NCBI GenBank assembly: GCA_902168105.1
Contig: CABHOY010000075.1
Location: 434,001-498,000 of the forward strand
DNA: 64,000 nt
Origin: an uncultured Flavihumibacter sp.
Lineage (GTDB): Bacteria; Bacteroidota; Bacteroidia; Chitinophagales; Chitinophagaceae
Reading direction: 5' to 3'
Part shown: in pieces, positions 41,188-50,807 of the stretch
Layout: each line of letters begins with the position of its first letter
How positions within the stretch are numbered: position 1 is the first letter of the stretch
The notes under the pieces: model-generated
Databases searched by the model: none
What the model saw: the letters and a program-made list of their open reading frames with translations, nothing else
Told to the model about the DNA's origin: nothing
Translations under genes and position numbers: made by a program

Positions 41188-43869
41188 TTAATTACCTTTT
41201 TTCTTGTTGAATATGTTGCCTATCGTGTTCTTTACAGCTTGTCCGGCTTGTTTGCCGGCATCCTGTAACGGTGCTGATTTGGTCCCGGTAGTATCTTTCT
41301 GACCGGTCAGTTGCTTGGTAATTTCATTTTTTACACCTGCCACCGCGTTGTTCTTTACAGACGTGAGGGAGTCTTTCAACGCTGATTTTACCGTATCTAC
41401 CTTATTCTTTACAAGTGTGGATGCCTGATCTTTCAGGTTGTCGATGGCGCCTGAAGCAGTTTCCTGCAGGTCAGTCTTGTAAGTAGGCTTCATGATATTA
41501 CCACCCAGTAATACGTTCAGGTGAACGCTATCGCTGATATTCACAGGAATACCTTTGCTGCTTGCTTTTGATGCCAGGCCTGTTATCAATGCATCTCCCT
41601 GTTTGCCGATCACACTACGTGGAAGGGTCATTTGCAGGGTATAGTCAAGTGACTGGTCAAAGCCATGAGAACCACCTACAAGCATGCTGATATTGCTGAC
41701 ATTTACTTTGAATGGATTTACTTTCACACGGCCATTTTCAAAAGCGAAGTAGGTCTTCACATCTTTTAAGGAAAAGTTCTTCAGCTGTGAAACGTTCAGT
41801 GTATTGGCCAGTTGTTCAACTGGTGCAAACTTCTGCAGTGCGCCTTCCAGCAGCAACAGGTTACCATCTCCGTTCAGGCTATTTAATACCGGCATCATAT
41901 TTTCACCCAGTTTACCACTCAGGCTGAGTTGAGAGGTCATTTTACCACTCAGGAACTTGGCAACCGGCATCAGTGCCTGTACGGTATTGAAGGCATTGAA
42001 CGTTTGCTGTACATCCACATTCTGCACACTGTAGGCCATGCTGATATCAGGATTGGTCTTACTGTTCTTTGTGCTGTAGCTACCGTTCACTTCAATGTTA
42101 CCTTGTAATGCGTTAGCTTTTATCTGTTGCATGGATACTGTTTCATCTTTCAGTAAGAGGTTACCGGAAAGGTTGGTCATATCCAGCTTATCGTAATGAA
42201 CTTTATCTACCTGTGCAGTGATACCGAAATCGAGGTTAGCAGGAACAGGGAAAGGAGCGCTGGCAGTATCCGCAGGTGTTTCTGCGGCAGCTGTTTCAGT
42301 GGTGCCCATCCATTTGTCCAGGTTCACATCATCGGCTTTAACGGCCAGTTTACCATCCAGCGGCTGATTTTTCAGCATGTAAGCCAGCATGTTATTCACT
42401 TCACCATTTGCCTGGAAGTTAGTGCCCATGTATTGGCCATCGAACTTAGACACGGTTACATTCTTCGGATTGAACTGCATGGAAAGGGTATTCACCTTGA
42501 TGCCATCAGGATAATCTTTGCTGCGGTACAGGAGATTGCTCACCAGGATATTTCCCGCTGCATAGAATTTGTCGTAAGCTTGTTTCTCGATAGCGCTCAT
42601 ATTTCCTTTTGCGCTTACATCTGCATCAACGAGACCGCTCAAAGCAGTACCATCTTCCAGTTTCACAAACTGTGATACTTTGGAAAGGTCCAGTTTTCCT
42701 TTCGCAGCACCATCCACATACATGTCAGAGATAGGTGTTTTAACAAGCAGTCGCATGTCCAGCGGAGTATTGTCCATTTCCACGTGTGCTGAAGGCATGT
42801 CCACAACGGTATGGTCAGGAACGCCGTCCGGGTTGTTCACGCTCATTTTTACCTGGATATTCTTTACAGGTTTAGGCAGGTCGGGATACTGGAAGAAACC
42901 ATCCTTTACCGCCAGGTTCAGGCCGAAAGCGGGCATCTGGGTGGCGCTGTAAGTACCTTTCACATAACCATCGAAAGCGGCAGTACCCTTTGTTTGGATC
43001 TTCTCGAAATCCTGCATGAAAATAGCAGGTACGAGAGAGAGGATATCTTTAAATTGGGTAGACGGCGCTTTCATGGAAAGGTCCATGCCGTAGGTGCTGT
43101 CATTCACCAGTTTAAAGAAGCCCTGGAAAGCCAGTTCCAGGTTGTTCAGCGTGGCCTTGCCTTTCTGGAAGGTGTAGGTGCTGGTTTTGTTATCTACCTG
43201 GATATCGGCGTCCATCGTTGTTTTGGTACGCAGCAGGTAGGGGATGAGCCCATAGCGGAAGGTAATGCCTTCAGCCTGGGTATTTGTCTGCAGGGTGAAG
43301 AGATCTTGTGTAAAGTCGCCGGTACCCTGGTGATCAAGTCCTTCTATCAGCAATGCCATATCACCTTCCTGATCATCATAACGTACGGTGGCGTCTTCGA
43401 TACTATATTTCTGAAGGTTCAGTGCAAACTTAGAGGATGCGGTGTCTGCCGGAGTCGCCTGCGCGGTATCAGGCTTCATAATATCCCAGTTTACCAGCCC
43501 CTGTTTATTGATAATTGCATGTACTCTTGGTTGTTGGATGCTTACATTGTAAATATCCATTTTATCCCCTTTAATAACGCTCATCAGGTTCAGCGCGAGG
43601 TCGATCTTCTTTACAGCGAATAAAGTGTCGCCGGCAAAGGGAGCCCGGTTTACAACACTCAGGTCCTCCAATGCCACTGCCAGCCTGGGGAAATGTCTTA
43701 TTAGGCTGATATCCACGTCTTTAAAGTCGACATCGGCAACCAGTTGTTTGTTCAGCTCCGTTTTTACGAGAGACATGATCTTGCCTTTAAAGAAATAGGG
43801 GATTGCAATTGCAGCTATAACCAGTACCAGTAAGAAGATTCCTACAATTTTGAGGATTTTTTTGAACAT
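41188..43869 (-). CDS. AsmA-family protein
   Basis: An 893-residue protein with one N-terminal membrane anchor (residues 7-28) and a long periplasmic beta-rich body typical of AsmA/TamB-like proteins, which are thought to help outer-membrane biogenesis or lipid transfer. The AsmA N-terminal pattern is present (VKTELNKQLVADVDFKDVDI), as is the AsmA_2-like C-terminal part (FKVNVSNISMLVGGSHGFDQ). The last about 100 residues are helical and low in complexity (Lys, Asp, Ala, Gln). Single gene, divergent from the TrmH-family gene. Confidence 0.88.
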   Translation of the reverse strand: MFKKILKIVGIFLLVLVIAAIAIPYFFKGKIMSLVKTELNKQLVADVDFKDVDISLIRHFPRLAVALEDLSVVNRAPFAGDTLFAVKKIDLALNLMSVIKGDKMDIYNVSIQQPRVHAIINKQGLVNWDIMKPDTAQATPADTASSKFALNLQKYSIEDATVRYDDQEGDMALLIEGLDHQGTGDFTQDLFTLQTNTQAEGITFRYGLIPYLLRTKTTMDADIQVDNKTSTYTFQKGKATLNNLELAFQGFFKLVNDSTYGMDLSMKAPSTQFKDILSLVPAIFMQDFEKIQTKGTAAFDGYVKGTYSATQMPAFGLNLAVKDGFFQYPDLPKPVKNIQVKMSVNNPDGVPDHTVVDMPSAHVEMDNTPLDMRLLVKTPISDMYVDGAAKGKLDLSKVSQFVKLEDGTALSGLVDADVSAKGNMSAIEKQAYDKFYAAGNILVSNLLYRSKDYPDGIKVNTLSMQFNPKNVTVSKFDGQYMGTNFQANGEVNNMLAYMLKNQPLDGKLAVKADDVNLDKWMGTTETAAAETPADTASAPFPVPANLDFGITAQVDKVHYDKLDMTNLSGNLLLKDETVSMQQIKANALQGNIEVNGSYSTKNSKTNPDISMAYSVQNVDVQQTFNAFNTVQALMPVAKFLSGKMTSQLSLSGKLGENMMPVLNSLNGDGNLLLLEGALQKFAPVEQLANTLNVSQLKNFSLKDVKTYFAFENGRVKVNPFKVNVSNISMLVGGSHGFDQSLDYTLQMTLPRSVIGKQGDALITGLASKASSKGIPVNISDSVHLNVLLGGNIMKPTYKTDLQETASGAIDNLKDQASTLVKNKVDTVKSALKDSLTSVKNNAVAGVKNEITKQLTGQKDTTGTKSAPLQDAGKQAGQAVKNTIGNIFNKKKGN

Positions 43870-43941
43870 GTTTTAGATAAATGTTTTTTATTATGTATGA
43901 AGGTAGCAAGGAAAACCGGTATTCGGAAGTTTGATTTAGGT

Positions 43942-43949
43942 TAAATTTG
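43942..43949 (+). promoter_or_regulatory. -7 promoter element of the TrmH-family gene
   Basis: TAAATTTG fits TAnnTTTG and lies 26 bases before the ATG at 43976. Confidence 0.55.
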
Positions 43950-43975
43950 CCCCCTGAAATTAATATATTCATCAT

Positions 43976-44566
43976 ATGACGCCGGAACGTAGGGAAAGGT
44001 TACTATCCGTATTAAATAAAAGACAGGCGGGTCTTACCGTGGTACTGGAAAATGTAGAGGACCCGCATAACATTTCAGCTGTAATGCGTACCTGCGATTC
44101 CGTGGGTATCCAGGAAATCTATGTACTGAACAACAGGATACCCCGGCATAAGAAATGGGGCGCCAGAAGTTCTTCCAGCGCTGCCAAGTGGCTGACCATC
44201 CACCAGTTTTCTGATACTGCGGAATGTATGGCCGCCCTAAGACAGAAATATGATAAGATCTTTACGACCCATCTTGCTGCAGATGCTGTTGGTTTGTATG
44301 AGATCGATTTTACCGGTTCGGTCGCGTTGGTGTTTGGGAATGAACATTATGGGGTGACTGATGAGGTCCGCGCATTAGCAGATGGGAACTTTATTATTCC
44401 GCAGGTGGGGATTATCAAGTCATTGAATATCTCAGTAGCATGTGCGGTGAGTATTTACGAGGCGTTGAGGCAACGGACGATTGCGGGGCATTATGAAAAG
44501 AGGAATTTGCCGGATGGTCAGTTTGAAGAGTTGTTGGAGAAGTGGGGGTTTGAAGAGGAGGAGTAA
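43976..44566 (+). CDS. TrmH-family (SPOUT) RNA methyltransferase, probably tRNA Gm18 2'-O-methyltransferase
   Basis: A 196-residue SPOUT methyltransferase. Motif 1 is VLENVEDPHNISAVMRTCDS, motif 2 is ALVFGNEHYGVTDE, and motif 3 is IIPQVGIIKSLNISVACAVS, matching TrmH. An N-terminal extension (TPERRERLLSVLNKRQ) and a C-terminal acidic helix also fit TrmH, which methylates G18 of tRNAs. A close alternative is another 2'-O-methyltransferase of the SpoU group. Single gene with its own promoter. A short palindrome (ACCGGA-CAA-TCCGGT, 44612-44626) downstream is a weak terminator candidate. Confidence 0.88.
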   Translation: MTPERRERLLSVLNKRQAGLTVVLENVEDPHNISAVMRTCDSVGIQEIYVLNNRIPRHKKWGARSSSSAAKWLTIHQFSDTAECMAALRQKYDKIFTTHLAADAVGLYEIDFTGSVALVFGNEHYGVTDEVRALADGNFIIPQVGIIKSLNISVACAVSIYEALRQRTIAGHYEKRNLPDGQFEELLEKWGFEEEE

Positions 44567-44733
44567 GTAAAGGAGGCTCCAAGTTCACTAATGGACATTT
44601 ATTGTATTGAAACCGGACAATCCGGTGAATTAATCCTGTATAAGTAATTGATTTTAAAGGCTATTTAAGCTGGCATTTTTTTGGGGAATGGCATTTAGAG
44701 AGAATTTTGAACCATTCCCTTATTTAGAAATAT

Positions 44734-47103
44734 ATGCTAAAAAGCTATTTTAAAATCGCATGGCGTAATCTTTGGATAAACAAGGGCTTGTCGTTTATCA
44801 ATATTTTCGGTTTGGCCATAGGGATGGCATTTACCATGCTTATTGGACTTTGGATACAGTATGAAACGGGTTTTGACTCATTTCATAAAAACGGTGATCG
44901 CATAGCCCTGGTTCAAAAGCATATACTGTTTAACAACAACAGGACTACGCAGGGCGCGACGCAGCTGCCTTTATATGATGAACTGAAAAACAATTATCCC
45001 GAGGTAAAAAGAGCCACACGTATGAGCTGGAATGACAGCCATAGCTTGGTAGTTGGCAATAGCAAGTTCAATAAAAACGGGAGATATGTTGACCCTGATT
45101 TCCTGGAAATGTTTTCTTTCCCACTTCTGAAAGGCAATGTTGAAACAGTCCTGACAGATCCCAATTCTATCGTGCTTACTGCATCATTGGCCGCCACTTT
45201 ATTTGGCGAAGAGAATCCAATTGGTAAAACAATAAAGCTGGATAATCAGCACATCGTACAGGTCACTGGTGTGATAGAAGATGTTCCTAAAAATTCAACA
45301 ATTGGTTTTGATTTTATAGCTCCCTTCAAGTTTTTAATAAATGATTCAGAGTGGATAAGAAGTAATAAGACAAATTGGGGCAATAATTTTCTCTTGAATG
45401 TGGTGGAGCTACAACCGGGAGTTTCCATGGCGAATTTCTCAAAAAAAATAGGTCCACTTGCCGTTCAAAAAAGTAGCAAGCTGAAAAATCAAACCCTGTT
45501 CCTGCATCCTTTAAGCAAATGGCATTTATACAATGATTATAAGAACTGGATAAATGTAGGCGGGAAAATAGACTACGTGAGGTTGTTTGGTATCATCGGC
45601 ATTTTCGTGCTACTTATAGCGTGTATCAATTTCATGAATCTCTCGACTGCACGTGCCGAAAAACGGGCGAAGGAAATAGGCATCCGTAAGTCTGTAGGTT
45701 CGTTGCGTATACAACTTGTAGCCCAGTTTTTATATGAGTCTATGCTGACGACCTTTCTTGCCTTTCTGCTTTCTATCGGAATAATACGACTGTTATTGCC
45801 GTATCTGAAAGATCTGGGATTTGAAAATATAAGATTCGATTTCAGCAATATCCTTCTGCTGGCCTTTATGTTCCTTGTTTGTGTTCTGACCGGGTTGATA
45901 GCCGGGAGTTATCCAGCATTATACCTTTCCTCATTTTTGCCCGTCAGGACTTTGAAAGGCGTATTCAGACAAGGTAAGGGCGCAGCTACCTTTCGTAAAG
46001 TACTGGTGGTTTCACAGTTTGCCATTTCCATCGCATTAATTATCTGTACGGTCATTGTTTTTCGGCAGATCAATCATGGCAAAAACCGTTCTCTGGGTTA
46101 TAATCCGAATAATCTGATCACTATTAATTGTAGTGATGATCTTTCTAAAAATTATGTTGCCTTAAAACAGGATCTTCTAAATAGCGGTTATTTTGAGTCG
46201 GTGGCCAAAGCGTCAACATCTATGACCAATATTTCCAACACATGGAGTGACTTTTCCTGGGCGGGGAAAGATCCCGGTGCAGATATTGCATTGGACGCTA
46301 TAATGGCTGACTGGGATTTTGAAAGAACAGTAGGTTTCAAATTTAAACAGGGACGCCCTTTTTCGATAGACTATAAAACCGATTCAAATGCAGTGATCCT
46401 GAACGAAGCGGCTTTAAAAATAATTGGATACAAGGATCCAATCGGAAAAACAATGACGTCTGGCGGAAGGGTCGTAACTATTGTCGGAATAGTAGAGAAT
46501 GCGCTGATAAACGATCCATTCAAACCTGTTTTTCCTTTGGCTATTCTTTTCAACGGTAAAGAAGCGAACAACATTTTTTTGCGATTAAAACCAGCCTCCG
46601 ATCTAAACAAAGCTTTATCGGCCTGTCAACCGATATTTGACAAATACAATCCTGCTTATCCGTTTGAATACAGTTTTGTAGATAAAGAATTTGGTAACAA
46701 ATTCACTACAGAAAATCAGGTGGGAAAATTGGCAAGTATTCTTGCCGGACTAGCTGTTTTTATTTCCTGCCTGGGATTGTTTGGTCTTGCACTCTTTATG
46801 GCTGAGCGTAGGACAAAAGAAATAGGGATTCGTAAAGTATTAGGTGCATCAGTTGCTAATATTTGGGCTTTGTTGTCAAAGGAGTTTGTGTGGCTGGTAT
46901 TACTAGGTTCATTTATCGCTTCTCCTGTTGCTTTTTGGCTAATGAAAAGCTGGCTGCAGAAGTATGAATATCGTGTTGATATCAATTGGTGGATATTTGC
47001 CGGTGCGGGGATGTTAGCTGTTGTTATAGCCTTGCTTACGGTAAGTTCTCAGGCTATTAAGGCGGGTGTTGCTAATCCTGTGAAGAGTTTAAAGAGTGAG
47101 TAG
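44734..47103 (+). CDS. ABC transporter permease of the FtsX/MacB type (two FtsX domains), without adjacent ATPase
   Basis: A 789-residue membrane protein with the Bacteroidota two-module layout: TM1 and MacB-type periplasmic domain, FtsX domain 1 (ARAEKRAKEIGIRKSVGS), a second MacB-type domain from about 430, and FtsX domain 2 (MAERRTKEIGIRKVLGASVA). Such proteins often use an ATPase encoded elsewhere and couple ATP use to periplasmic work or export. No ATPase gene is beside it. The last 32 bases overlap the 3' end of the convergent fic gene. Confidence 0.9.
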   Translation: MLKSYFKIAWRNLWINKGLSFINIFGLAIGMAFTMLIGLWIQYETGFDSFHKNGDRIALVQKHILFNNNRTTQGATQLPLYDELKNNYPEVKRATRMSWNDSHSLVVGNSKFNKNGRYVDPDFLEMFSFPLLKGNVETVLTDPNSIVLTASLAATLFGEENPIGKTIKLDNQHIVQVTGVIEDVPKNSTIGFDFIAPFKFLINDSEWIRSNKTNWGNNFLLNVVELQPGVSMANFSKKIGPLAVQKSSKLKNQTLFLHPLSKWHLYNDYKNWINVGGKIDYVRLFGIIGIFVLLIACINFMNLSTARAEKRAKEIGIRKSVGSLRIQLVAQFLYESMLTTFLAFLLSIGIIRLLLPYLKDLGFENIRFDFSNILLLAFMFLVCVLTGLIAGSYPALYLSSFLPVRTLKGVFRQGKGAATFRKVLVVSQFAISIALIICTVIVFRQINHGKNRSLGYNPNNLITINCSDDLSKNYVALKQDLLNSGYFESVAKASTSMTNISNTWSDFSWAGKDPGADIALDAIMADWDFERTVGFKFKQGRPFSIDYKTDSNAVILNEAALKIIGYKDPIGKTMTSGGRVVTIVGIVENALINDPFKPVFPLAILFNGKEANNIFLRLKPASDLNKALSACQPIFDKYNPAYPFEYSFVDKEFGNKFTTENQVGKLASILAGLAVFISCLGLFGLALFMAERRTKEIGIRKVLGASVANIWALLSKEFVWLVLLGSFIASPVAFWLMKSWLQKYEYRVDINWWIFAGAGMLAVVIALLTVSSQAIKAGVANPVKSLKSE

Positions 47104-47923
47104 GGCTTAAATTTTTAGCCCGCTCTTTTCCTGCTGCATCAATGCTTAAATTAAGACTCCAGATTAATTGCTGAGAAACATATTCTATAAGCGGGATGAA
47201 ATTTCCTGCATCTGCTTCGCTCAGTACCCGCAAATAATCTTTTTTATCAGCGGACTTAATCACCACCGGAGGGAGATTATGCTTAAACAATATGTAATTC
47301 ATCAATAATCTGGACAGTCTTCCATTACCATCATCAAAAGGGTGAATACGCACAAAATTGTAATGCAATAATGCGGCTAATGCAACAGGGGGTAAATCAT
47401 TCTTATCTTCTTCCTCTCGCAGCCATTCCATTAATTCCCCCATTTTAGCAGGCGTTTCCGCAGGAGATGCATACTGAAAGATTTCTCCATTAGGTAAACG
47501 TACAGAGTTAGGATACTCTTTATAATTGCCAACCTTTATTTCGCGTTGTGTATGTTGTCCATCCGGTGTTATAGCCTCTTTCCAGAAAGGCCGTACTAAT
47601 AATAGTGAGTGCAGATTTTTAATTACAGTTTCAGTAAGTGGTCTTTCATTGTCAAGAGCCAGCCCTTTTATCATTTCATATGCAACATCATGGCCTTTCA
47701 TTTCCTCATATTCTCTTAGTTCATGATTACCGGTTGTTTTATCGAAGATGAGCAACAATTCCGTTTCTCCATAGGTAAGTGTATTGCCTTCCATATGATT
47801 GGAGTTATAGTTGAATTCCAGCCTGAGTTTTTTGTCAAGCCTTTGTTTGTATTCGATTTTCATTGGGAGTAGCTTTTCAAGCTGTTCTCTAAGCAACACT
47901 ACTTTTTCAATATGGGATGCCAT
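47072..47923 (-). CDS. Fic-family protein with its own inhibitory helix (class II)
   Basis: A 283-residue protein with the full Fic motif HPFDDGNGRLSR (His194 to Arg205), which transfers AMP or a similar group from a nucleotide onto a target protein. An inhibitory motif S/T-x3-E-G/N is visible at residues 41-46, SNHMEG, placed in the N-terminal part as in class II Fic proteins, so activity is probably autoinhibited. No separate antitoxin gene is present. The stop lies inside the end of the FtsX permease gene (32 bp overlap). The target is unknown. Confidence 0.9.
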   Translation of the reverse strand: MASHIEKVVLLREQLEKLLPMKIEYKQRLDKKLRLEFNYNSNHMEGNTLTYGETELLLIFDKTTGNHELREYEEMKGHDVAYEMIKGLALDNERPLTETVIKNLHSLLLVRPFWKEAITPDGQHTQREIKVGNYKEYPNSVRLPNGEIFQYASPAETPAKMGELMEWLREEEDKNDLPPVALAALLHYNFVRIHPFDDGNGRLSRLLMNYILFKHNLPPVVIKSADKKDYLRVLSEADAGNFIPLIEYVSQQLIWSLNLSIDAAGKERAKNLSPTHSLNSSQD

Positions 47924-48286
47924 CTGCTCTAATTTGTTTAAAATTAGTCAATTGACATAGTACAGAAAAATTCATCTGCTCAAGTCTATATGGTAGTTAT
48001 TCATTTCATTCATTTTTATACTTCATGTATAGTTTACCAATTGCAATATTATCGGAACATTGACATGCGTTGATAATTATCCAGCGATAACAAAAACTCC
48101 GACGAGATTTATCTAAAACGATGTAAATCTGTAAATAAAGTATGAGGCTGTTTGCAGGAACAAACAGCCTCTTTCGTAGTATTGGAGGATACTATTATTA
48201 TAGATAGCTACTGTGGTTAAAAAATCTTTTATTTCCCGTAAGGGTTCTTCTATTTGAGCATTGTCTACCCCAATTAGAACTAAACA
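47924..48286. other. Intergenic region with one strong hairpin
   Basis: About 360 A+T-rich bases between fic (leftward) and the methyltransferase gene (rightward). GAGGCTGTTTG (48144-48154) pairs exactly with CAAACAGCCTC (48161-48171) around CAGGAA, followed by a few T's: a terminator-like hairpin, yet no gene ends there on either strand. On the minus strand a frame from about 48295 to 48113 runs through it. That could be a gene remnant, but I cannot identify it. Confidence 0.5.
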
Positions 48287-49123
48287 ATGCTCCATATGAA
48301 TACATTTACCAGCCACAACATCGCCCTGGGGAAAGAGAGAACAATGAGCGATACCGCTATTTTATTAAAAGATAGCAATCTATGGAAATCAGTGAAAAGC
48401 ACAGTTGAACTATTTTATCCTGGCCCACAAAAGGAAAATGCAAAATACAGCGTTGTTGACCTGGGCTGCCTTGAAGGAGGATATTCTGTGGAATTCGCTA
48501 AAATGGGCTTTAATACGCTGGGAATAGAAGTGAGACAGGACAACATTGACAAATGTAACTACGTCAAACAGCAGACTGGCCTGGGCAACCTCAATTTTGC
48601 AAAGGATGATGTAAGAAATCTGAAGAACTACGGAAAATTTGATATCACACTTTGTTATGGGTTGCTTTATCATCTTGATAACCCTGTAGCATATCTGAAA
48701 ACGATCTGCGAAAATACCAATAAGGTATTGGTACTTCATACGCACTATGCAAATGAATTTGATTTCAGATACAATCTCGGAGCACTCAACAACCTTTACA
48801 GGCCATTTGAGAAGCGAATTAAGCCGCTGTATACGAAAAGGAACTTCCGGTTAGGGCGCTTAACAACGCACGAAGGATACAGGGGCAGATGGTACAAAGA
48901 ATGGAACGCAGGAACCGCAGATAATAAAGTAAGTAAGATGTTATGGGCGTCTCATGGTAATAATCAATCATTCTGGTTATTGAAGAGAGATCTGATAAAA
49001 GCTTTGTACGCAGTAGGTTTTGATCACGTATTCGAGCAAACGAACTTTACAGGGGACGATATGGCGCCTGACAATTACGTTGAATATAATGATCGTAGTA
49101 TGATCGTAGCGTTTAAGAAATAG
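48287..49123 (+). CDS. Class I SAM-dependent methyltransferase
   Basis: A 278-residue protein with Rossmann methyltransferase motifs: motif I VVDLGCLEGGYSVEFAKMG, the acidic end of strand 2 (TLGIEVRQDN), DDVRNL, and a motif IV region DITLCYGLLYHLDNPVAY. The N-terminal region, TFTSHNIALGKERTM, looks like a substrate-side extension, so I keep the upstream start; 48287 and 48296 are both possible ATGs. Substrate unknown; this type is often linked to glycan or small-molecule tailoring. The stop is one base from the end of the convergent reductase gene. Confidence 0.82.
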   Translation: MLHMNTFTSHNIALGKERTMSDTAILLKDSNLWKSVKSTVELFYPGPQKENAKYSVVDLGCLEGGYSVEFAKMGFNTLGIEVRQDNIDKCNYVKQQTGLGNLNFAKDDVRNLKNYGKFDITLCYGLLYHLDNPVAYLKTICENTNKVLVLHTHYANEFDFRYNLGALNNLYRPFEKRIKPLYTKRNFRLGRLTTHEGYRGRWYKEWNAGTADNKVSKMLWASHGNNQSFWLLKRDLIKALYAVGFDHVFEQTNFTGDDMAPDNYVEYNDRSMIVAFKK

Positions 49124-49124
49124 C

Positions 49125-50006
49125 TTATAACGATGAAATAAATTTTGCTACATCTGTCCATTCTACCTCCGGATAACGATGATTATCCAGCGGTGAAAGT
49201 TGTACACTGAACATGCTTTGCATATACTGACCTTGCTGCCAGCTGGGATAGAGTTCATTTTCTCCTTCCGGATGAGTTGCACGATCCTGTTTATTTTGAG
49301 CCGCTAGTTCAGCCAGGCTTCCCATACGGGTAAGCTTAAATGCTTCTTTTTTTATAGTAGTAGCAACAGTGGCTAATTCTTGCGGACTAACCTGAAAACC
49401 GGCAATACGCAATATCCTGGGAGCCGCAGTGTCTAATGCAGCAGCAGCTGTGTAAGCCGCAGTGTTATCCATAGTGGTAAAATCAAGCCGCCAGTCAGGG
49501 TCTTCCCAATAACCGACTGAGTTATTTTCCATATCGAGCAGGGGAGTGTGGGTTGATAAGAGTTCGGCAAACGCGCCATTGAGAATAGATGTTGCCGCAA
49601 TGGGCGCTTTGTCCAACCGTTCGTGGAATTCCCGCCTCAGATCGAAGTTGCGGTTTTCACCAGGAGATTGTTTGGTAAAATCGGCAGCGAAATCAGAAGG
49701 AATGAAACGGTGTACGCCTGCGTTAACGGCTGCGTTTAGGAGGATGCTCTGAACGTCTACAATAACATCATGCAGTCCCTGTAAAGCCGAAACAACACAA
49801 TCAACTTCTTTACAAGCCAGGGTCATTTCATTGATATTGGTCATGTCTGTCTGAAAAATGCCGACATCATATTGCTTGAGCCTGGCTATCTTGCTCAATG
49901 CTGTATTGGGGCGGATAACAACTCGTATGTCAGCACCTCTTTTACGTAGTTCATGGATGATCCTGCTACCGAGATTCCCTGTTCCGCCTGCTACTAAGAT
50001 TTTCAT
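49125..50006 (-). CDS. NmrA-family NAD(P)-binding protein (isoflavone reductase-like / aromatic alcohol reductase)
   Basis: A 293-residue atypical short-chain dehydrogenase. It begins MKILVAGGTGNLGSRIIHEL, with the GxxGxxG loop, and continues DIRVVIRPNTALS. The middle motif RFIPSDFAADF and later residues fit the isoflavone-reductase/PCBER-like branch of NmrA proteins. The usual catalytic lysine of plant enzymes is not obvious to me. It may be a reductase or a redox sensor. A 15-bp palindrome 12 bases before the start is a likely operator. Confidence 0.82.
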   Translation of the reverse strand: MKILVAGGTGNLGSRIIHELRKRGADIRVVIRPNTALSKIARLKQYDVGIFQTDMTNINEMTLACKEVDCVVSALQGLHDVIVDVQSILLNAAVNAGVHRFIPSDFAADFTKQSPGENRNFDLRREFHERLDKAPIAATSILNGAFAELLSTHTPLLDMENNSVGYWEDPDWRLDFTTMDNTAAYTAAAALDTAAPRILRIAGFQVSPQELATVATTIKKEAFKLTRMGSLAELAAQNKQDRATHPEGENELYPSWQQGQYMQSMFSVQLSPLDNHRYPEVEWTDVAKFISSL

Positions 50007-50018
50007 GTGATTGCCTTT

Positions 50019-50033
50019 TATAACATTGTTATA
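50019..50033. promoter_or_regulatory. Palindrome in the NmrA-like gene promoter (candidate operator)
   Basis: TATAACA-T-TGTTATA is a perfect 7-bp inverted repeat around one base, 13 to 27 bases upstream of the ATG at 50006. Its position suggests that a repressor bound there would block transcription. No regulator gene is adjacent. Confidence 0.45.
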
Positions 50034-50117
50034 GCATTATTAATGCCTGTTTTATGGCAACAAAGAAGCGCCTCGTAAATGGGGCGCTTCTTTCATGTTT
50101 TGCTTGTTCACTCGTCC

Positions 50118-50765
50118 TTATTCACTCCACGGAGACTGTAGAATGAAATCGCAGAAATTCTTTCTCTGGAAATCCGGTATCATAAAAGCACATATATCGG
50201 CATTCATATTGCCAAAAGTAGTATCCGTTTTATGTTTAAATCCTTCGAAGAAAGTAGGGATGATCGTTTTCTTAAAATCAGTACGCGGATACTGTTTGAT
50301 AATATCTTCACGATCGCTTTCCGACAGCTGCTCATATCCTCTGCCTACTACATCCAGCGCTACTCCGTAATTCAACAATGCCACTTCAGCTTCTTTATGT
50401 TCAGCAATGCCAGGCGAGGTGTGCAAAGCAATAGCATCCCATACTAACTGAAGCACCTGCGGTGAAAGCCCATGGCCCTTCAGGAAGTCACGGGCCGCGT
50501 TAGCGCCGTCTATTTCAAATCTTTTATCCGGACTGCTGTAATGAGGCCTGAGACCCAGGTCATGGAACGCTGCACTGACATATAAGAGTTCAGGGTCATA
50601 TTCGATCTTTTTTTGCTCTCCGTTCAGAGAAGCAAATAAAAAGGTCCTGATAGAATGGTTATAGAGAAACGCTGTACCATGTTCTCTCAATAATTCCGTA
50701 GCCTGCCTGGCTATTGTGCTGTCGGGGATTTTGATACCGGCAACAACCTTAGGTTCTACATGCAT
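50118..50765 (-). CDS. HD-domain phosphohydrolase-like protein
   Basis: A 215-residue protein with HD-domain features: YNHSIRTFLFAS (first His), LYVSAAFHDLGLRPHY (the HD pair) and a later AIALHTSPGIAEHKEAEVAL. It resembles cyanamide hydratase-like and other small HD proteins that bind a metal and act on nucleotides or small amides; the substrate is unknown. It is 42 bases downstream of the AhpD-like gene on the same strand and probably co-transcribed with it. Confidence 0.82.
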   Translation of the reverse strand: MHVEPKVVAGIKIPDSTIARQATELLREHGTAFLYNHSIRTFLFASLNGEQKKIEYDPELLYVSAAFHDLGLRPHYSSPDKRFEIDGANAARDFLKGHGLSPQVLQLVWDAIALHTSPGIAEHKEAEVALLNYGVALDVVGRGYEQLSESDREDIIKQYPRTDFKKTIIPTFFEGFKHKTDTTFGNMNADICAFMIPDFQRKNFCDFILQSPWSE

Positions 50766-50807
50766 AATCGTCTTTTTAACTATACAATGTTGGTGTTAAA
50801 ATGCACC

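Noticed and set aside
42811..43623. 270-residue plus-strand frame opposite the AsmA-like gene
   Set aside because: It lies fully antisense to a convincing AsmA coding region, has no family-like motifs and is explained by codon bias of the true gene.
44612..44626. Short palindrome ACCGGA-CAA-TCCGGT after the TrmH-family gene
   Set aside because: Only six base pairs and no T-run; too weak to call a terminator on its own.
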